Source: Panorpa germanica
Lineage: Eukaryota; Arthropoda; Insecta; Mecoptera; Panorpidae
NCBI GenBank assembly: GCA_963678705.1
Contig: OY783219.1
Coordinates: forward strand, 13,144,001-13,208,000
Direction: 5' to 3'
Length of the DNA: 64,000 nt
This document shows, piece by piece, positions 1-13,100 of the stretch. The number at the start of each line of letters is the position of its first letter. Position 1 is the first letter of the stretch. The translations under genes were made by a program, and so were the position numbers. The notes under the pieces are model-generated. The model was not told the origin of the DNA. It worked only from the letters and a program-made list of their open reading frames with translations, and did not search any database.

Positions 1-2230
1 CATTTGAAATGGACAATCTTATTTTCATTGTAACAAAACACAACTTCTTTTTAAGGATTCCCTTTTTTGTAAATTATTCTTGCAGATAAATTGAAGATAC
101 TTTTAATTCTTGTCGTGCTTGCTTCCAGTAAGATTACCACTATTTCTGTAAAGCAGGTTTTGGAGAAAATTTCTAGAGATGCAATGTTTTTTGAAGAATA
201 CTCTGATATTTTTATTGGAAATACATGGAAATTTATTATGTATTTAATGGTGAAGGAAACACCGTTACTGCAAGACTGGCTGTGGAAAACTAGCTGAATA
301 TGTCAAGCCAAATACTTTCTGAAGTAATTCTGCAATTTTACTTTAAATTTAGAACAGACAACCTTATTTTCGTTGTAAGAAAACACAACTTCTACTTAAG
401 GATTTCGTTTTTTCTAAATTATTCCTGCAGATAAATTAAATATGCTTTTAATTCTTGTCGTACTTACTTCCAGTAACATTACCATTACTTCTGCAAAGCG
501 GGTTTGGAGAAAATTTCTAGGGATGCAAAGTTGTTTGAAGAATAATCTGATAGTTGAATTGAAAATACATGGAAATTCATAATGTGTTTACTAGCAAAAA
601 AACACCATTATTTTATTAAGACTTGCTTCTGAAAACTGGTTAGAGACGCTAAGGCAAACACTTCCTGTAATAATTCCTCAATTTTCTCTTGCATTTGAAA
701 TAGACAATCTTATTTTCGTTGTAAGAAAGCGCAACTTCTTTTTAAGGATTCCGTTTTCTATAAATTTTTCCTGCAGATAAATTCAATATGTTTTTAATTC
801 TTGTTGTACTTGCTTCCATTAAGATTATCACTATTTCTGCAAAGCAGGATACGGAGAAAGTTTCTAAAGGTGCAAGGTTGTTTGAATAATGCTCCGATAG
901 TTGAATTGGAAATTATTGATGTGTGTACTAGCAAGAGAAACACCATTATTATAAGACTAGCTTCGGAAAACTGACTGAAGATGTCAAGGCAAACACTTTC
1001 TGCAGTAATTCTGCAAATTGCTCTTGCGTCATAAAAACAGAACTTCTACTTAAGTATTCCGTTTTATTTAAATTGTTCCTGCAGATAAATGGAATATGCT
1101 TTTAATTCTTGTCGTGCTTGCTTCCAATAAGGTTACCACTTTTTCTGCAAGGCGGGTTTTGGAGAAAATTTGCGTTTTCTGTAAATTGTTCTTGCAGATC
1201 AATTGAAGATACTTTTAAATCGTGTTGTACTTGCTTCCAGTAAGAGTAGCACTATTTCTGCAAAGCAGGTTAAGGAGAAAATTTCTAAAGGTACAAGGTT
1301 GTTTGAAGAATGCTCTTGTTAGTTTTAGTGGAACTTCATCGAAATTTATGATGTTTACTAGCCAGAGGAACACTTCTTTTGTAAAGCCGGATATAGAGAA
1401 CTGTTTCTGAATAAATTTCACTGTTTTTCATTTCCAATGTACAAGATTCATTTTCGTTGTGAAGCACACTATTACTTCTTCTTACGGATTTAGTTTTCTG
1501 TAAACCGCTTCTGCAGATAATCTGAAGATACTTTTAATTCGTGTTGTACTTGCTTCCAGTTAAAGTAGCACTACTTCTGTAAGGCAGGGCACGGAGAAAA
1601 TTTCTAAAGATTTATGCTGTCCACAAACGCTTTTATTGCAGATTTTGTATCATGTTGATCTACCTTCTGTTAAAACAAGCACTAGCACTGCACGCCCGGA
1701 TACGAAGATCATTTCTAAGTTGTTTAAGAATGCTTTGGTGGTTGAATTGGAAATAATTGGACATTCATGATATGCTTACTAGTGAAAGAACCACCACTTT
1801 TGAAAAGCCATGTATGGAAAACTATTTCTGAGAATGCAAATTTTTTATATAGTTCCTTATGATGCATAAATGCTTTTGGAGACGTAAACTCTTTCACGGC
1901 TATGTTGCTTATGAATAATTTTGGAAATTGCTCCACCATTTGAAATATAGAAACAAGATTTTGAATTGTCTTCATCTCTTTAACTTAGTTTTCTGTAAGT
2001 TATTCCTGAAGAAAAATCGAACATACTTTTTGTTCTTGTTATCCTTGCTTCCAGTGGGATCAACACATCTTATGTAGCGCGGGCTATGGAGAATATCTTC
2101 TGAAGATTCTGAATTTTCTTGAAATTGCTCCTACTGGTTATATTCGTGCCAACGGAGTGTTGTATAATCCGTCAGTGAGGAAAATCATTATGACTGTAAG
2201 GCAGGAGTCGAAGAGAAATATCCAAAATTT
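1..2230 (+). repeat. Degenerate tandem array, unit about 345 bp
   Basis: The phrase CAGATAAATTGAAGATACTT recurs, diverged, near 83, 427, 773, 1081, 1193 and 1522, with a weaker version near 2008. The first spacings are about 345 bp and later ones are irregular, so units have been deleted or truncated. Each unit then carries a cytosine-poor stretch, a core like GCAGGTTTTGGAGAAAATTT, and a run containing AACACCATTATT. Small open frames in it are broken from unit to unit, so I do not call a protein. The array probably continues left of the window. Confidence 0.75.
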
Positions 2231-2890
2231 CTTAGTTATTGAAAACATGAAAACTATTTTAATAACTATATATAACTTTCATTGTTGAGTGTTATATATC
2301 GAATATAAGATAATAAATCGTTTTTGATTAAATTATAATTCTTTACATATTTTATGGCTTGATTATACAAATTGAGATATGATAATGAAAAGACAAAACA
2401 CGACTACATTAAAATACTTTATTTTGTATTTGAAACAAAAGAATTTTTTTTTAGTTTATAAACATAGTAAATTTTAGTTAACTAGATGAAAATTGTTAAC
2501 TATCCATAAAATAGGGTACAGGATTAACTTGCTACTTGTCTAAAAGGAAAATCAGTATAAGGCATACAGTTTATCTTGATATACCAGTGGCTTAACTAGA
2601 AATATCCGTCGCTTATGTATGGTCGATGGACTCCCCTTTATTGCTCTTGAGTATAACGAAAAAAACACAACTATATTTATTTTTGCAAAATATATTTAAT
2701 TTGTAATCGGAAAATAATATATAATACACATTATATTAACATGTATAATAGAAAGTAATTGAATATATAAACTTTGATTCAGTAGAATTTCGATATAACG
2801 GACTAACCGATATGAGGAATAATTAAAAGATATGAATATCAATAAAAGATCAGGAATATAATTTGCTAATTTACTACGTAATCACAAGAA
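2231..2890. other. AT-rich stretch without recognisable gene
   Basis: Very AT-rich DNA with stops in all frames. I see no repeat, RNA or coding signal that I can name. Confidence 0.5.
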
Positions 2891-2894
2891 CAAC

Positions 2895-3455
2895 GAATTG
2901 TTGTCAAATTTCACATAAAACTTAGAAAAACCGTTACTGAAACTTATAATTTATTAAAAGAAGTGTAGGGCAATGTATTTTTATCGCGTGCACGTGTTTT
3001 TAAGTGGATTAGGCGTTTCCAAGATGGCCGAGAAGACGTACAACATGATTCACGTCCGGGTAAAAAATCGGTAATCTGATTTGATTTGATCGTCGGTTAA
3101 GTATTCATGCAATTGATGAAACTGTAGGAATTAATAAAGAATCCGTACGGCAAATTTTATAGTACAATTTTAACAAGCAAAACGTCTGTGCGAAAATGAT
3201 GCCGAAAATTCTTATAAGCGAAGACGTTTCTAGCACAGTATAAGATCCCATTGTTAGACTATCCGCATTATTTACCTAACCTTGGACCATCTGACTTTTA
3301 TCTATTCCACAAAGTCAAATTTGCATTAAAAGGAATAAGATTTGAGTTCATTAAAGCTGTGAAAAAGAGAAGGAGCTAACAGAAGAACACTTCCAGCACT
3401 GTTTCGAGCAATGGAGCAGTGTAGCGATAGAGGAGTATATTGAAGGAGATAAGTA
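2895..3455 (+). pseudogene. Mariner-type transposase pseudogene, internally deleted
   Basis: In broken frames the sequence gives a mariner N-terminal helix-turn-helix region (KTVTETYNLLKEV, then FKWIRRFQDGRED and DSRPG). A short link reads like IHAIDETVGINKESVRQIL. It then jumps to the C-terminus, with LPNLGPSDFYLFHKVKFALK and LTEEHFQHCFEQW ending EEYIEGDK and a stop at 3453-3455. Most of the DDD catalytic core is missing, and there are in-frame stops and frameshifts, so it cannot make a transposase. The family call rests on the conserved phrases at both ends. Confidence 0.85.
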
Positions 3456-4030
3456 AATATCAAAATAAAATGTTTTACAGCGTCAGCCTGGTTATTTAAT
3501 AGCCTCATCTCGTATTATCACACCTCAAGAATCAAGAAATACGATATCATTAACCAACCAATATAACTGTAAAAGTAGATCTACACAGTTTTAAAGCTTT
3601 CTAAGATCTATCAGCTTGGTTACTAAATAACTCCTGTATCTGTCTCACTAATAGATAGTAGATAGCGGTAGTAGTCGAACTCTAGATTAGACGAACTCGT
3701 CAATATTTCTAACATTATCTAGACCGCGTTGTTGAAATGATGTATTTCTTCAATACCAGTTATTTGGTCGCTGCTACGGCCTACTAAGCATTAGACAAAT
3801 TTTTATCACTTATTCAATTGTTATAATTGCAGTTAATTATATAGTAATCATATATATTTTATTTAGCGTTTGTTTAAAATTGCGTAAGCATTTTTGTTTT
3901 CGATTGGCTCTTTAAATATCTTTAATAATTTAATGGATGTTAGTGTTCTCGTATAATACAGCGAAATCCAATAAAATCTTTAAAGTGGTAATGAATGTGT
4001 GAATAAACAATATGAATCCAGATGCAGTAA
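3456..4030. other. AT-rich spacer
   Basis: No coding or repeat signal that I can name between the mariner remnant and the second tandem block. Confidence 0.4.
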
Positions 4031-4033
4031 TCG

Positions 4034-4640
4034 ATGAAATTCGATGGAATTCAATTAAGAAGTACATCTGCAATGACATCCAAGAGGACGGCTTCATGTT
4101 TCTGCCGTTGTGATGAAGAAGATTATCATCGTGTTCAAGATATTAGTGACGAACAAGGCTTATCATTGTCGCGCAGGTTACGGAGAAAATTTCTAAAGAT
4201 ACTTTACCTTACCGAGAATTTACTATTTGATAAGAGTTGTGGTGAAGAAACTTACCTTAAAGATCAATACCATTGTCGTGCAGGCTATGGAGAACAATTC
4301 TGAGATTGCTGAGATATAGTACAGAAGATGGTCTCATTTATTGCCCACAGTCTTCAAGGACGGTTTCATATTTTCATCCGTGAAGCGGTCAAGCAATGAA
4401 GAAGTTTTCTATTATATCCAGGATATTAGTAATATGGAACACGTGTAGGCTACGGAGAAAAATTTTAAAGACACTTTTCTTGGTAAGAATTAAAACATTT
4501 GAAATTGGAATGAAGAAAGTCCTCTCATTGGACAATACTAAAATATCTGTAATATGAATTTACAAAAATGTGTACTCCTTATACCACTGTCGTGCAGGTT
4601 ACGGAGAATAATTCTGAGATTGCAGTTTGTGAAGAAATAT
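4034..4640 (+). repeat. Second tandem block sharing the core motif of the 1-2.2 kb array
   Basis: Three units, at about 4170, 4278 and 4598, contain CGTGCAGGTTACGGAGAA or near variants; a fourth at about 4446 is weaker. Two units also share a phrase like GAGGACGGCTTCATGTTT or AAGGACGGTTTCATATTT. The core matches the GCAGGTTxxGGAGAAAATTTCTAAAG phrase of the first array. An 89-codon open frame runs through the first two units, but the later units do not keep it open. Treat it as repeat-derived unless transcripts show otherwise. Confidence 0.6.
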
Positions 4641-4759
4641 GAAAATATTTGGTGATCAATAGGAAAACTGGTTATTACACTTTAGAAATATGATTCAATT
4701 GGAAAAGCTTGAGGATCTCCATCAAAGAAGAACAAAACGTGTAATAATGTAGTAAATTA

Positions 4760-6320
4760 TTTGTGATTACAATTACAATAAAGTAAAAACTATTTTCTTC
4801 CAACAGTTATTTTACTTAATTCTGCAAATAATGACTTCTATATAACTAGCTATTCATAGATAATAGTACTGAATACTAAAGAGTAAGATTAATTTAAAAA
4901 GCAAAGCCTGTACATATTTTACAGACTATTGTTGCCTACATTTTAGATATTTTTATCATCAGTTTAAATGCTGCGTCTTTGTTTAAATCTTGATCACTAA
5001 TTTTTATTTATATTTTAACATTAAATAACACATTAATTCTATTAGCAATTTTTCTGCTTTTTGCAAAAGAAGTCTACCTTTTTGCTCATTAACATAAAAG
5101 AATATCCATTAATATAAATGATTTTAGAATTTTAAAAACACTTTTTTAAGAATATAAGCCGCTGTTCCTACTCACTGAGTTTTAGTGTAAATTTAAGGTT
5201 ATAACCCAGTAAACATTTTGGAGTAAATTCTACTTAATTTCTATTACATATCATGAGTTTTTTGTCTGGAACGTGTTCGTGTTCTATTCAGTCGTTCATA
5301 GGAAAGGCTCTTTTTATGACCTACGGAGATCGCAACGACGGTTCACTGCTGAATTAAAAGCGGAGTCGGTTTATGATTTATGACCGGAGTTATAAACTTG
5401 ACACTAGCAGGGATGGCAGGGGTATAAACCTTAATGGAATTCTACTTTTTAGAGTCTGAAAAATATAAATATTTAAATGAAGAAATAAATAGATGTAATC
5501 TTTAGTACGGATCGTGATTTTTTTAATGAATATTATTCATCTTCAACAATACTCGTTATATTAGTTTTTTACATTGTTTTGGTGATTCAAAAATCCACGA
5601 TCGGCAGGTCTGCGTTAGGTTTAAAACCTCTGTCTTAGCATCGCTGCTTAGAGTATTCGTTTAAACACATTATATTCGGAGATTGAGGGAGACAGCGTGT
5701 GCCTATTTCCATTAAAGAAATATTTGTTGTAAAAGGATAGCATATACTTTAAACATACTGTACTGAACGAAATACTATACAAGTATACAAGTGTAACGGT
5801 GAAAAATATATTTTACTTGTCTAACCGCATCTCGTTTCTCTCTCACTTTGGAATGAAAATGAACTAAACAAATATATATTCTAGTGTGAAAGAGACAACT
5901 GCTACTTAATGAATGATGTTGGAAAAAGAAAGAATATTATTATGATACAACTAACTAACAACTAACACAAAATCTGTGACAGGTAGAGAACTTGTAAAGC
6001 GTTAGAATTGAATTGTACGAGTGACTCGAACGTCACTAAATAGGGCACTTCACCAAATTGTTTACTGGGAACCTAAAATTAAAATTTCAGCTTTAGAAAT
6101 ATAAAGAAATAAAATTAATCATATTAAATACAATAATTTATAGTAAATACAGATAGTAATTATTCAAAAAAATATATATTAATGACGTATGACGCATTAC
6201 TTCACAATTACACTTAAGGTTAAATCTTTAAATTAAAACTAAAAACAGTGAGTGGGAATGGGGCTTTAGTAAAACCTATGCAAATAAAATATTACTTAGT
6301 TTTGTTTAAGTAAAATATTA
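4760..6320. other. Gene-free AT-rich region
   Basis: About 1.5 kb without a supported coding region. The 5' non-coding exon or promoter of the downstream ADAMTS gene might lie here, because its first coding exon appears to be preceded by a splice acceptor. I cannot identify a promoter from the sequence. Confidence 0.4.
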
Positions 6321-6323
6321 CTA

Positions 6324-6852
6324 GAATTAACGTTGGACAACATTCCAACTGCATGTGACATCACAGCCGCTAGTTGTTATCTCTTTTATACAACAGAGCG
6401 TTAATCAAGATAGAATTCTGGCAAGTTTGCAGGTTACCAACCTTACAGCTCATAAATCTCTTCTTTATGTAATTATATATCAAAATATCAAATATTATTT
6501 ACAGCTATTTCAAGAAACAATAAAATTCCAATATTATATCTGCCATAACAGGGTTAAATAAAATAAAAACTTATTATTCTTTGACTTGACTTGACTATTT
6601 CGACTACCAACAGCTACAAAATATTACCACAGCACTGACCTACTCAATAAATAACTGACGTTAAAATGCATTTCACGTCATACAAATATGGCCGACCATT
6701 TCTAGTGCTACAGCTACAATTCAATATTTTAATTGCTATATCTCCGTCAATATTTAGATATTTAATAAAATAGAAACTCCAATACACATTTATTAACATC
6801 AATTTCAATTAAAAATTGAAAAATCGACTAAAAAATGAGGACACAAGCCCAT
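6324..6852 (-). mobile_element. MITE family A, copy 1 (5' truncated)
   Basis: One of about 16 copies of a roughly 0.6 kb non-autonomous element whose full copies run from ATGGGCTTGTGTCC to GGACACAAGCCCAT. This copy is in reverse orientation (ends CTAAAAAATGAGGACACAAG) and lacks its start. It ends only 30 bp before the splice acceptor of the first ADAMTS coding exon. It carries the subfamily insert TATCTCTTTTATACAACAGA. Confidence 0.9.
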
Positions 6853-6882
6853 TTTATTAATAACTTTTTACTATATTTTCAG

Positions 6883-6949
6883 ATACCATGTTTCATCTGT
6901 AGCTCTAACAATCTAAGAGAAATATACCAAACCAAACGGGATTATTGCA
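6883..6949 (+). promoter_or_regulatory. ADAMTS 5' UTR segment with acceptor and short uORF
   Basis: A pyrimidine-rich run ending TATATTTTCAG at 6882 looks like a splice acceptor, so the 5' UTR probably has an upstream exon. The segment contains an upstream ATG at 6888 with a four-codon frame closed by TAG at 6900-6902, 47 bp before the ADAMTS start. The uORF could reduce initiation at the main ATG. This is a prediction from sequence only. Confidence 0.45.
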
Positions 6950-7168
6950 ATGAATCTTACAATGCTATCTTGGCTGTTCCTATTCTTCACGTCCGTTTGC
7001 ATGTTCAGCGACATGCAACAACTTGAAAATTTATCGGATAATGAGTTCAGCGCATCGAGACGGATCCCCACGCTGTCTCTGGTCGACGTTGATACTTCCG
7101 GTACTAGAAAAACAGATGCCAGCACTAGTTATAATAATAGTGCAAGCGCCAACAAAGATTTCATAAAG
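6950..7168 (+). CDS. ADAMTS exon 1 (signal peptide, start of prodomain)
   Basis: ATG at 6950 opens MNLTMLSWLFLFFTSVCMF, a typical signal peptide. The exon ends TTCATAAAG before donor GTAAGT, phase 0. Confidence 0.85.
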
Positions 7169-10100
7169 GTAAGTAACTGTATACATATACGACTATATGC
7201 TCGACGGCTTGACTTAATCGAAAGTAATGTGATAATGATTGTCATTTGCAAGTACTTAATAACAGGCACCGTTAGCTGACAAATAATTATATGAAATGGT
7301 TTTACTGTCTTAACTGAAGATCTAATGGTGAGATAACCGTGCGATAAAGAAAGTTCAAGGGTAGCTCCATAAAAGTGTTTCTCACTTGTAAAGGTAAACG
7401 GGCTCACGTCCGTACCAAACGTATTGAATAAAATTTGGATTTTTGGTCATAGTGGAACTATTATCTCTGAGTGGAACCGTCTACTTGCAACATTCGACTT
7501 TTTCAGTTGGGTGTAGTCGCATTAAGGAGGTACAGGACGTTAACGTAAATGATGAAAACGTCGTGAAATTTGGAGGGTCGATACAAATAGTTAAAATACA
7601 TGCTGTCTCAAAATTTTAGAGACCTAGGGTTCATAGTTTTCTTTTTATACATGATTAAAAATAGTCATTTTCCATACAAATCATAATTTTTAGCTCAATT
7701 TCACCACATAATATAACTTTTAACTATAAAAAAATGGTGACACGGCATTTAAAAACTAGGTGTATATAAAATAATCTTTTCTGTAACTATTGCAAAAAGA
7801 AAATTATCAAAAGGATACCTATATACGAAAATATTTAAATAAAACCTTTAAGAAACAGTAAATGTAGGTTATAAGCCGGCAACGTTGCAAATGCCAATTT
7901 GAGCGGGAAATTCAAAATCGGAATAAATGTTATATAAAATATAACAATTTATTGATCAAACAAGCAAATCACGCATGCGTCAACACACGTAAATTTGCAG
8001 CGTTGCAAAATTTATTATTCTTTTTTCAAAATATTTAATTTATATTTAAATTGAATTAATATAAATTTGATATTAATTATAGGTAATTTTTAATTTATTA
8101 AACTATTATATGCATAAAAAATCATTTTAACAAGCAAAAAGCAGTTTAATAAAGAATTGAAAAATTCATTTTCAAAGGTACAGTCCCAATATTTGCTCGT
8201 CCCCTCATGTACTTCGTATTTTGCATTTCGTATTACCGAGAGAGAAACTTTTTACATTGACTTTGTGATGAAGTTTCTGTTTTAATGTTTATCAATACAC
8301 CTCTGTGCCAAACAAGTACGTACGTTGATCAAAGTGTTGTAATTTTTTTATAATGGTGTTTTATTGAACCGATCCAGCCTGGAAAATATACAACATCTGT
8401 ATAAAAGGAACCATAATTAGTAGCGTGGTTCATTTTTTAATATCTTTGAAACATATAATCTTCAATGAACTATAATTATTTTGTATAGGTATTTTATTAA
8501 TCCATACCGCCAAATATTTTGCAAGTATTAATCCCACCTACTGTTTTAGTTTTAGTTTTATTTTTTAGTTGCTAGAATAATATAACGTATCCCAATATGA
8601 GTAATTGTTTTTTCCATAGTTTCTAGTTTTTGAAGGACGGGTTTGTAAACTCCAAACATTATAAAACCTAACCCTAAAACATAAATATAGAGATCTTCTT
8701 AAGTAAGTTATCTACAGTTAGGAGGCCCAAGAAAAGCGATTTTTCAAGAATTTTTTTCTGAGACTTTTAAATTTAACTTCTATATATATAAAAGAAAGTC
8801 GTGTTAGTTACACTATTTATAACTCAAGAACGGCTGAACCGATTTGGCTAAAAATTGGTGGGGAGGTAGCTTAGCACCAGGAGACGGACATAGGACTTTT
8901 TATCCCGCTGCTAAAAATTCAACCTGCGTATGTTTGTGTTCCCAAAACTCGAAATAGTGTAATATGAAGTTAAGAACGTATGCGTATTTGCTAGCTTGGG
9001 AACGGGGCCCTTTTGCAGGTGCAAAAGGTACGTAAAATCCTCACTCACCTATGTGAAAGTATGATGACTGGTTTTTATATATGTTTTACTTATTTATTCT
9101 CTATATTTCAGCTTTGTAAAAAAGACGTAGCTTTGGTATCTTACTTTAGAAACTACACATATTACTACAGAAATCAGCAAGAAACGCATACTGTGTTCTG
9201 TAACTACATCTTACAATTTGAGTTTAAAACAGTATGTGGGAATGATACTTTAGTATTCTATTTCCATTATTAGAGAAAGCATTGACACTACATTTATGAA
9301 TCGACCACCGTGTTATCGCTGACAATAGCAAATTTTATATACAATACAAGTTATTTGTATTTAACCTTGAATGAGGTTTTTACATACGAAATAAATGAAA
9401 AACTTTGTGTTATCAATATGGCATTATGAATAACAATGTATGAGTATTATTTATACTGATTGTGTGAGCACACAGTGCTCAACCGTCCGCAACGCAGCAG
9501 CACCGTCGGACGCTACCATGCCGCGCACCGCGCGCCGCCCGTGCTGTGCCTGTGGTTAGTAATTAAATTGCCACGCACAAATTTATGTGAATCTAATTTG
9601 TTATGTTGCAGTTTCCGGTGTTGAAAAAAATTAGAACTGAATTTATATTTCATTTAAAAAGTTATTGAAAGTACTTCCTCTTATGCTAAATGAAAAAATA
9701 TCATTTCAAGTAACAACGTAATAAATATGCAGTGCCGCATTAACATGTTAGAGGCCCCCGGTCTACGAGGACTGTAACCCAAAGGCAGCATTAATATTTG
9801 CGTGTTCCGATTCTAACATTTGGTTTTTGTGTGCGTAGACACATGTGTGGACCAGTGGCGTAGCTAGGTAACCAAAGGCCCCGGTGCAAAAAGAAGCTGC
9901 GGCCCTAACTAAACTGTTTAGGTTTTATTAAGTCAATATATATATACAGGGTGTCCCAAAATTCAACGATAAGCGGGCACCAAAGGGTGGTCCTGCTCAT
10001 GACTACACGAGAAAAAAGAAAAAAAAAATTATCTCATTTTGTTTAGAAATTACAAAAAAAAATAAAAATCTTTCGAAAATTGAAACACCTTAAGATGTTT

Positions 10101-13100
10101 TTAACTACCATGATCACAATTTTTTAAATATTTCTGATTTGTTTTTTGTATCGCGCTATTATTTCGCGCTTCTTCGAATTTCTTCTGTTGAAGTACTATC
10201 TTCCATATGTCTTCCGATTATTTACTTTCTTTAATAATATCTATTTCTTTTTATAACCAGACCTAGAAAATGTATTTCTGGTTCGGGTATGGAACCCGAA
10301 AACACAGCAGTAAAACGTCAAGCATCAATGCTCTCGAATATTGCGTCGTCGGATTTATTATTAGCGCTTGTGCTTTTGTTGGCAAAGCCAACCCCCTTTC
10401 AATCATAGCTTTCCATACTACTACATCCTATTGATCCAAAATTTATTACTTAATTTAGTAATTTCTTTATAAACATGTAAAACTAGCTAAGTGAATACGT
10501 AGTATCGGCAATTAATACATGTTAATTCCATTTGGACGTGTTGTACAACCATAAATATTGCATGTTGGTTTTTGATATATTTGTATAACATATGACAAGA
10601 GCAACATCAACGTACGACATGTTTCATGTTTCACTCACACTTACTGGGATAAAATGAGTACAAGTGAAACACAATGTTACAGCATGTTGATGTTGCTGTA
10701 ATTTGTACGGACCATAATAGCATCAATACAATAGTGATTTCACTTTAGTATATTCACGTAAATGTAACATAGATAACATAATATGTTCGTGTTTATGTCA
10801 GACGTGTGATGTACGGTCACAATCCGGCGTGCGTAATGTGGGTCACGGCTCTTACGAACAAAACAAATTAGGGGGCGTCCATAAATTACGTGAGATGTTT
10901 AAGGGGGGGAGAGGGTCGAGTCAAATCTCATCTAATCTTCCGTTGGAGAGAGGGGGGGTCTCGGCAAATATCACGCAATTTTTTTTCTGATTGAAACAAA
11001 AAAAAATTATACTATTTTGGTCCATTTAATCTAGATTGTATATGCTTAAGGCCTGTCTCAGTATGGGACCGTATTTAAGCGAATTTCTGCCGGACGTATA
11101 CGGGCTACTACGCTTTACCTATCCGAACCATGTAAATGTAATGAGATCGCTCTGGAGCTCTCAGACTGCACGCTACAAAGCCGTCCGAATACGGGCGGCA
11201 CTACCTCGCACAGTAGAACCGAATAAAGGCGAATTTTATCCAAGCGTTACCACTACTACAACGATACCCTATCCGAACCTTTGTAAATGCAAAAAGCCGC
11301 CTCAGACTGGAGGGGATACCTAAGATAGCTTGTTGTTACGGTGCAATACGAGTCAAATGAAATCTATCGGCGACATGGGTATGTTCTGCATGCAGTTTAT
11401 GTTTGTATTTCAGTGAATCATGGACACGGATGCCGATACCAATACGATAGAACTAAATTTAAATTCACGCCCACCAGAACTCAGATATATAATGCGCGTA
11501 TGTTCCGCAAAGTGCCTAACGGATTGTCACAAGACGAGCTAATGAGTTACTGTGCGCAAGCGCCAACGGCTTAGAGTGGCTAGATCAGAACGAAGTTGAA
11601 GGAGCAGATGATTTTACTGAAAATCATATGGACATGTTGGTTCCAATAGTCTCTCTTGAGACCGCGGATGATTCTCCATGGACTGAATTAGAGTAGATAT
11701 TCTTTTTTTAATCACAGTAATGACGATTTAAGTATTCTATTGTTAAATTTTTATTACACTTATAATTAAACTCTCAGCAATATTGATTACTAGTCTTAAC
11801 TAGTCGTAAATAAAAGCACGAAGCAATTTTTTTTTTTCTTTTTACAATAACAATCCAACGCGTTTACGTAAGAAACCCACATTTTGAAAAATCTCACGTG
11901 AGATTGGGGGATGGGGGAGGGGGTTGAATAAAATCTCACGACATCTCACCAGAGGGGGGAGGGAGGTACAGAAAATTAAAAAAAACACCTCACGTAATTT
12001 ATGGACGCCCCCTTATGCGAATTCAGTCATCAAAATCACCGTCATAATCATAGATAAAAATACAGATTGCATAAAACTTGTAACATACGAATATGTATTA
12101 TAATATTCATTTAATTTTTTTAATTTAACTCATAGGATCTTTTCACTAGAGTTGCATTTTTTTTTAATTTGAAATTTAAAATTTGAGGCATGTTGAACAT
12201 GAAGGTCATTTTCGTCTTAACTTAAATTTTTGTGAAATTTTATTCAATTAGTTTATATCAGTTAGGAACTCGAGCACTTTTTTAATTTCTTCTGGATTGT
12301 GTGAAAGCATGTCCTTGAGTTCACAACTGATGCTGTGTTTGGTCATTTTAAATCAATAGAAAAATGCAATATTTTCGCGAAGGGTGGTAATATTTTAGGG
12401 CTATTTGGCACTCTTAGCATTCATTAAACAGAGATGCCTATTCACAGGACACGTGTATAGTGTGTCCTCACTTTTTAGTGGTCGATTTTTCAATTGTTGA
12501 TTGAAATTTACGTTAATAAATGTATATTGGCGTGTCTATTTTATTAAATATCTAAATGTAGACGAAGATATAGCAATTAAAAGTTTGAATTGTAGTTTTA
12601 GCGTTAGAAATGGTCAGCCATATTTGTATGACGTGAATTGCATTTTAAAGTCAGTTATTTGTTGAGTAGGTCAGTGCTGTGGTAATGTTTTGTAGCTGTT
12701 GGTACTCAAACAACCAAGTCAAGTCAAAGAATAATAAGTTTTTTTTTTAACTCTGTTAAGGCAGACATAATATTAAAATTTTATTGTTCCTTGAAATAAC
12801 TGTAAATAATATTTGATATTTTGATATATAAATTCATATAGCAGAGATTTATGAGCTGTAAGGTTGGCAGCGGTTGTGATGTCACATGCATTGGGAATGT
12901 GTACTACGTTGAATCCCTTTAATAATTAAAGAGACAAAATGTCTTTTTTAATTGTTAATATCTCTTAACATATAAGGAGTTATTAAAAAATAATTGGACA
13001 TTTGAGGTTCTAGTAACCTACTTTATCAATATGTAGTACACTTTTATAGAAATTAAGACATAGGATACAAGCCCTTTCGCAATATTATAGAAGATATTAA

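Noticed and set aside
4034..4303. 89-codon frame as a cysteine-rich peptide gene
   Set aside because: It spans repeat units and is not kept open in neighbouring units; no signal peptide.
11036..11574. Two frames of 95 and 77 codons inside the TTA-flanked element
   Set aside because: They lie in a transposon interior, contain its direct repeat, and show no domain; treated as part of the element.
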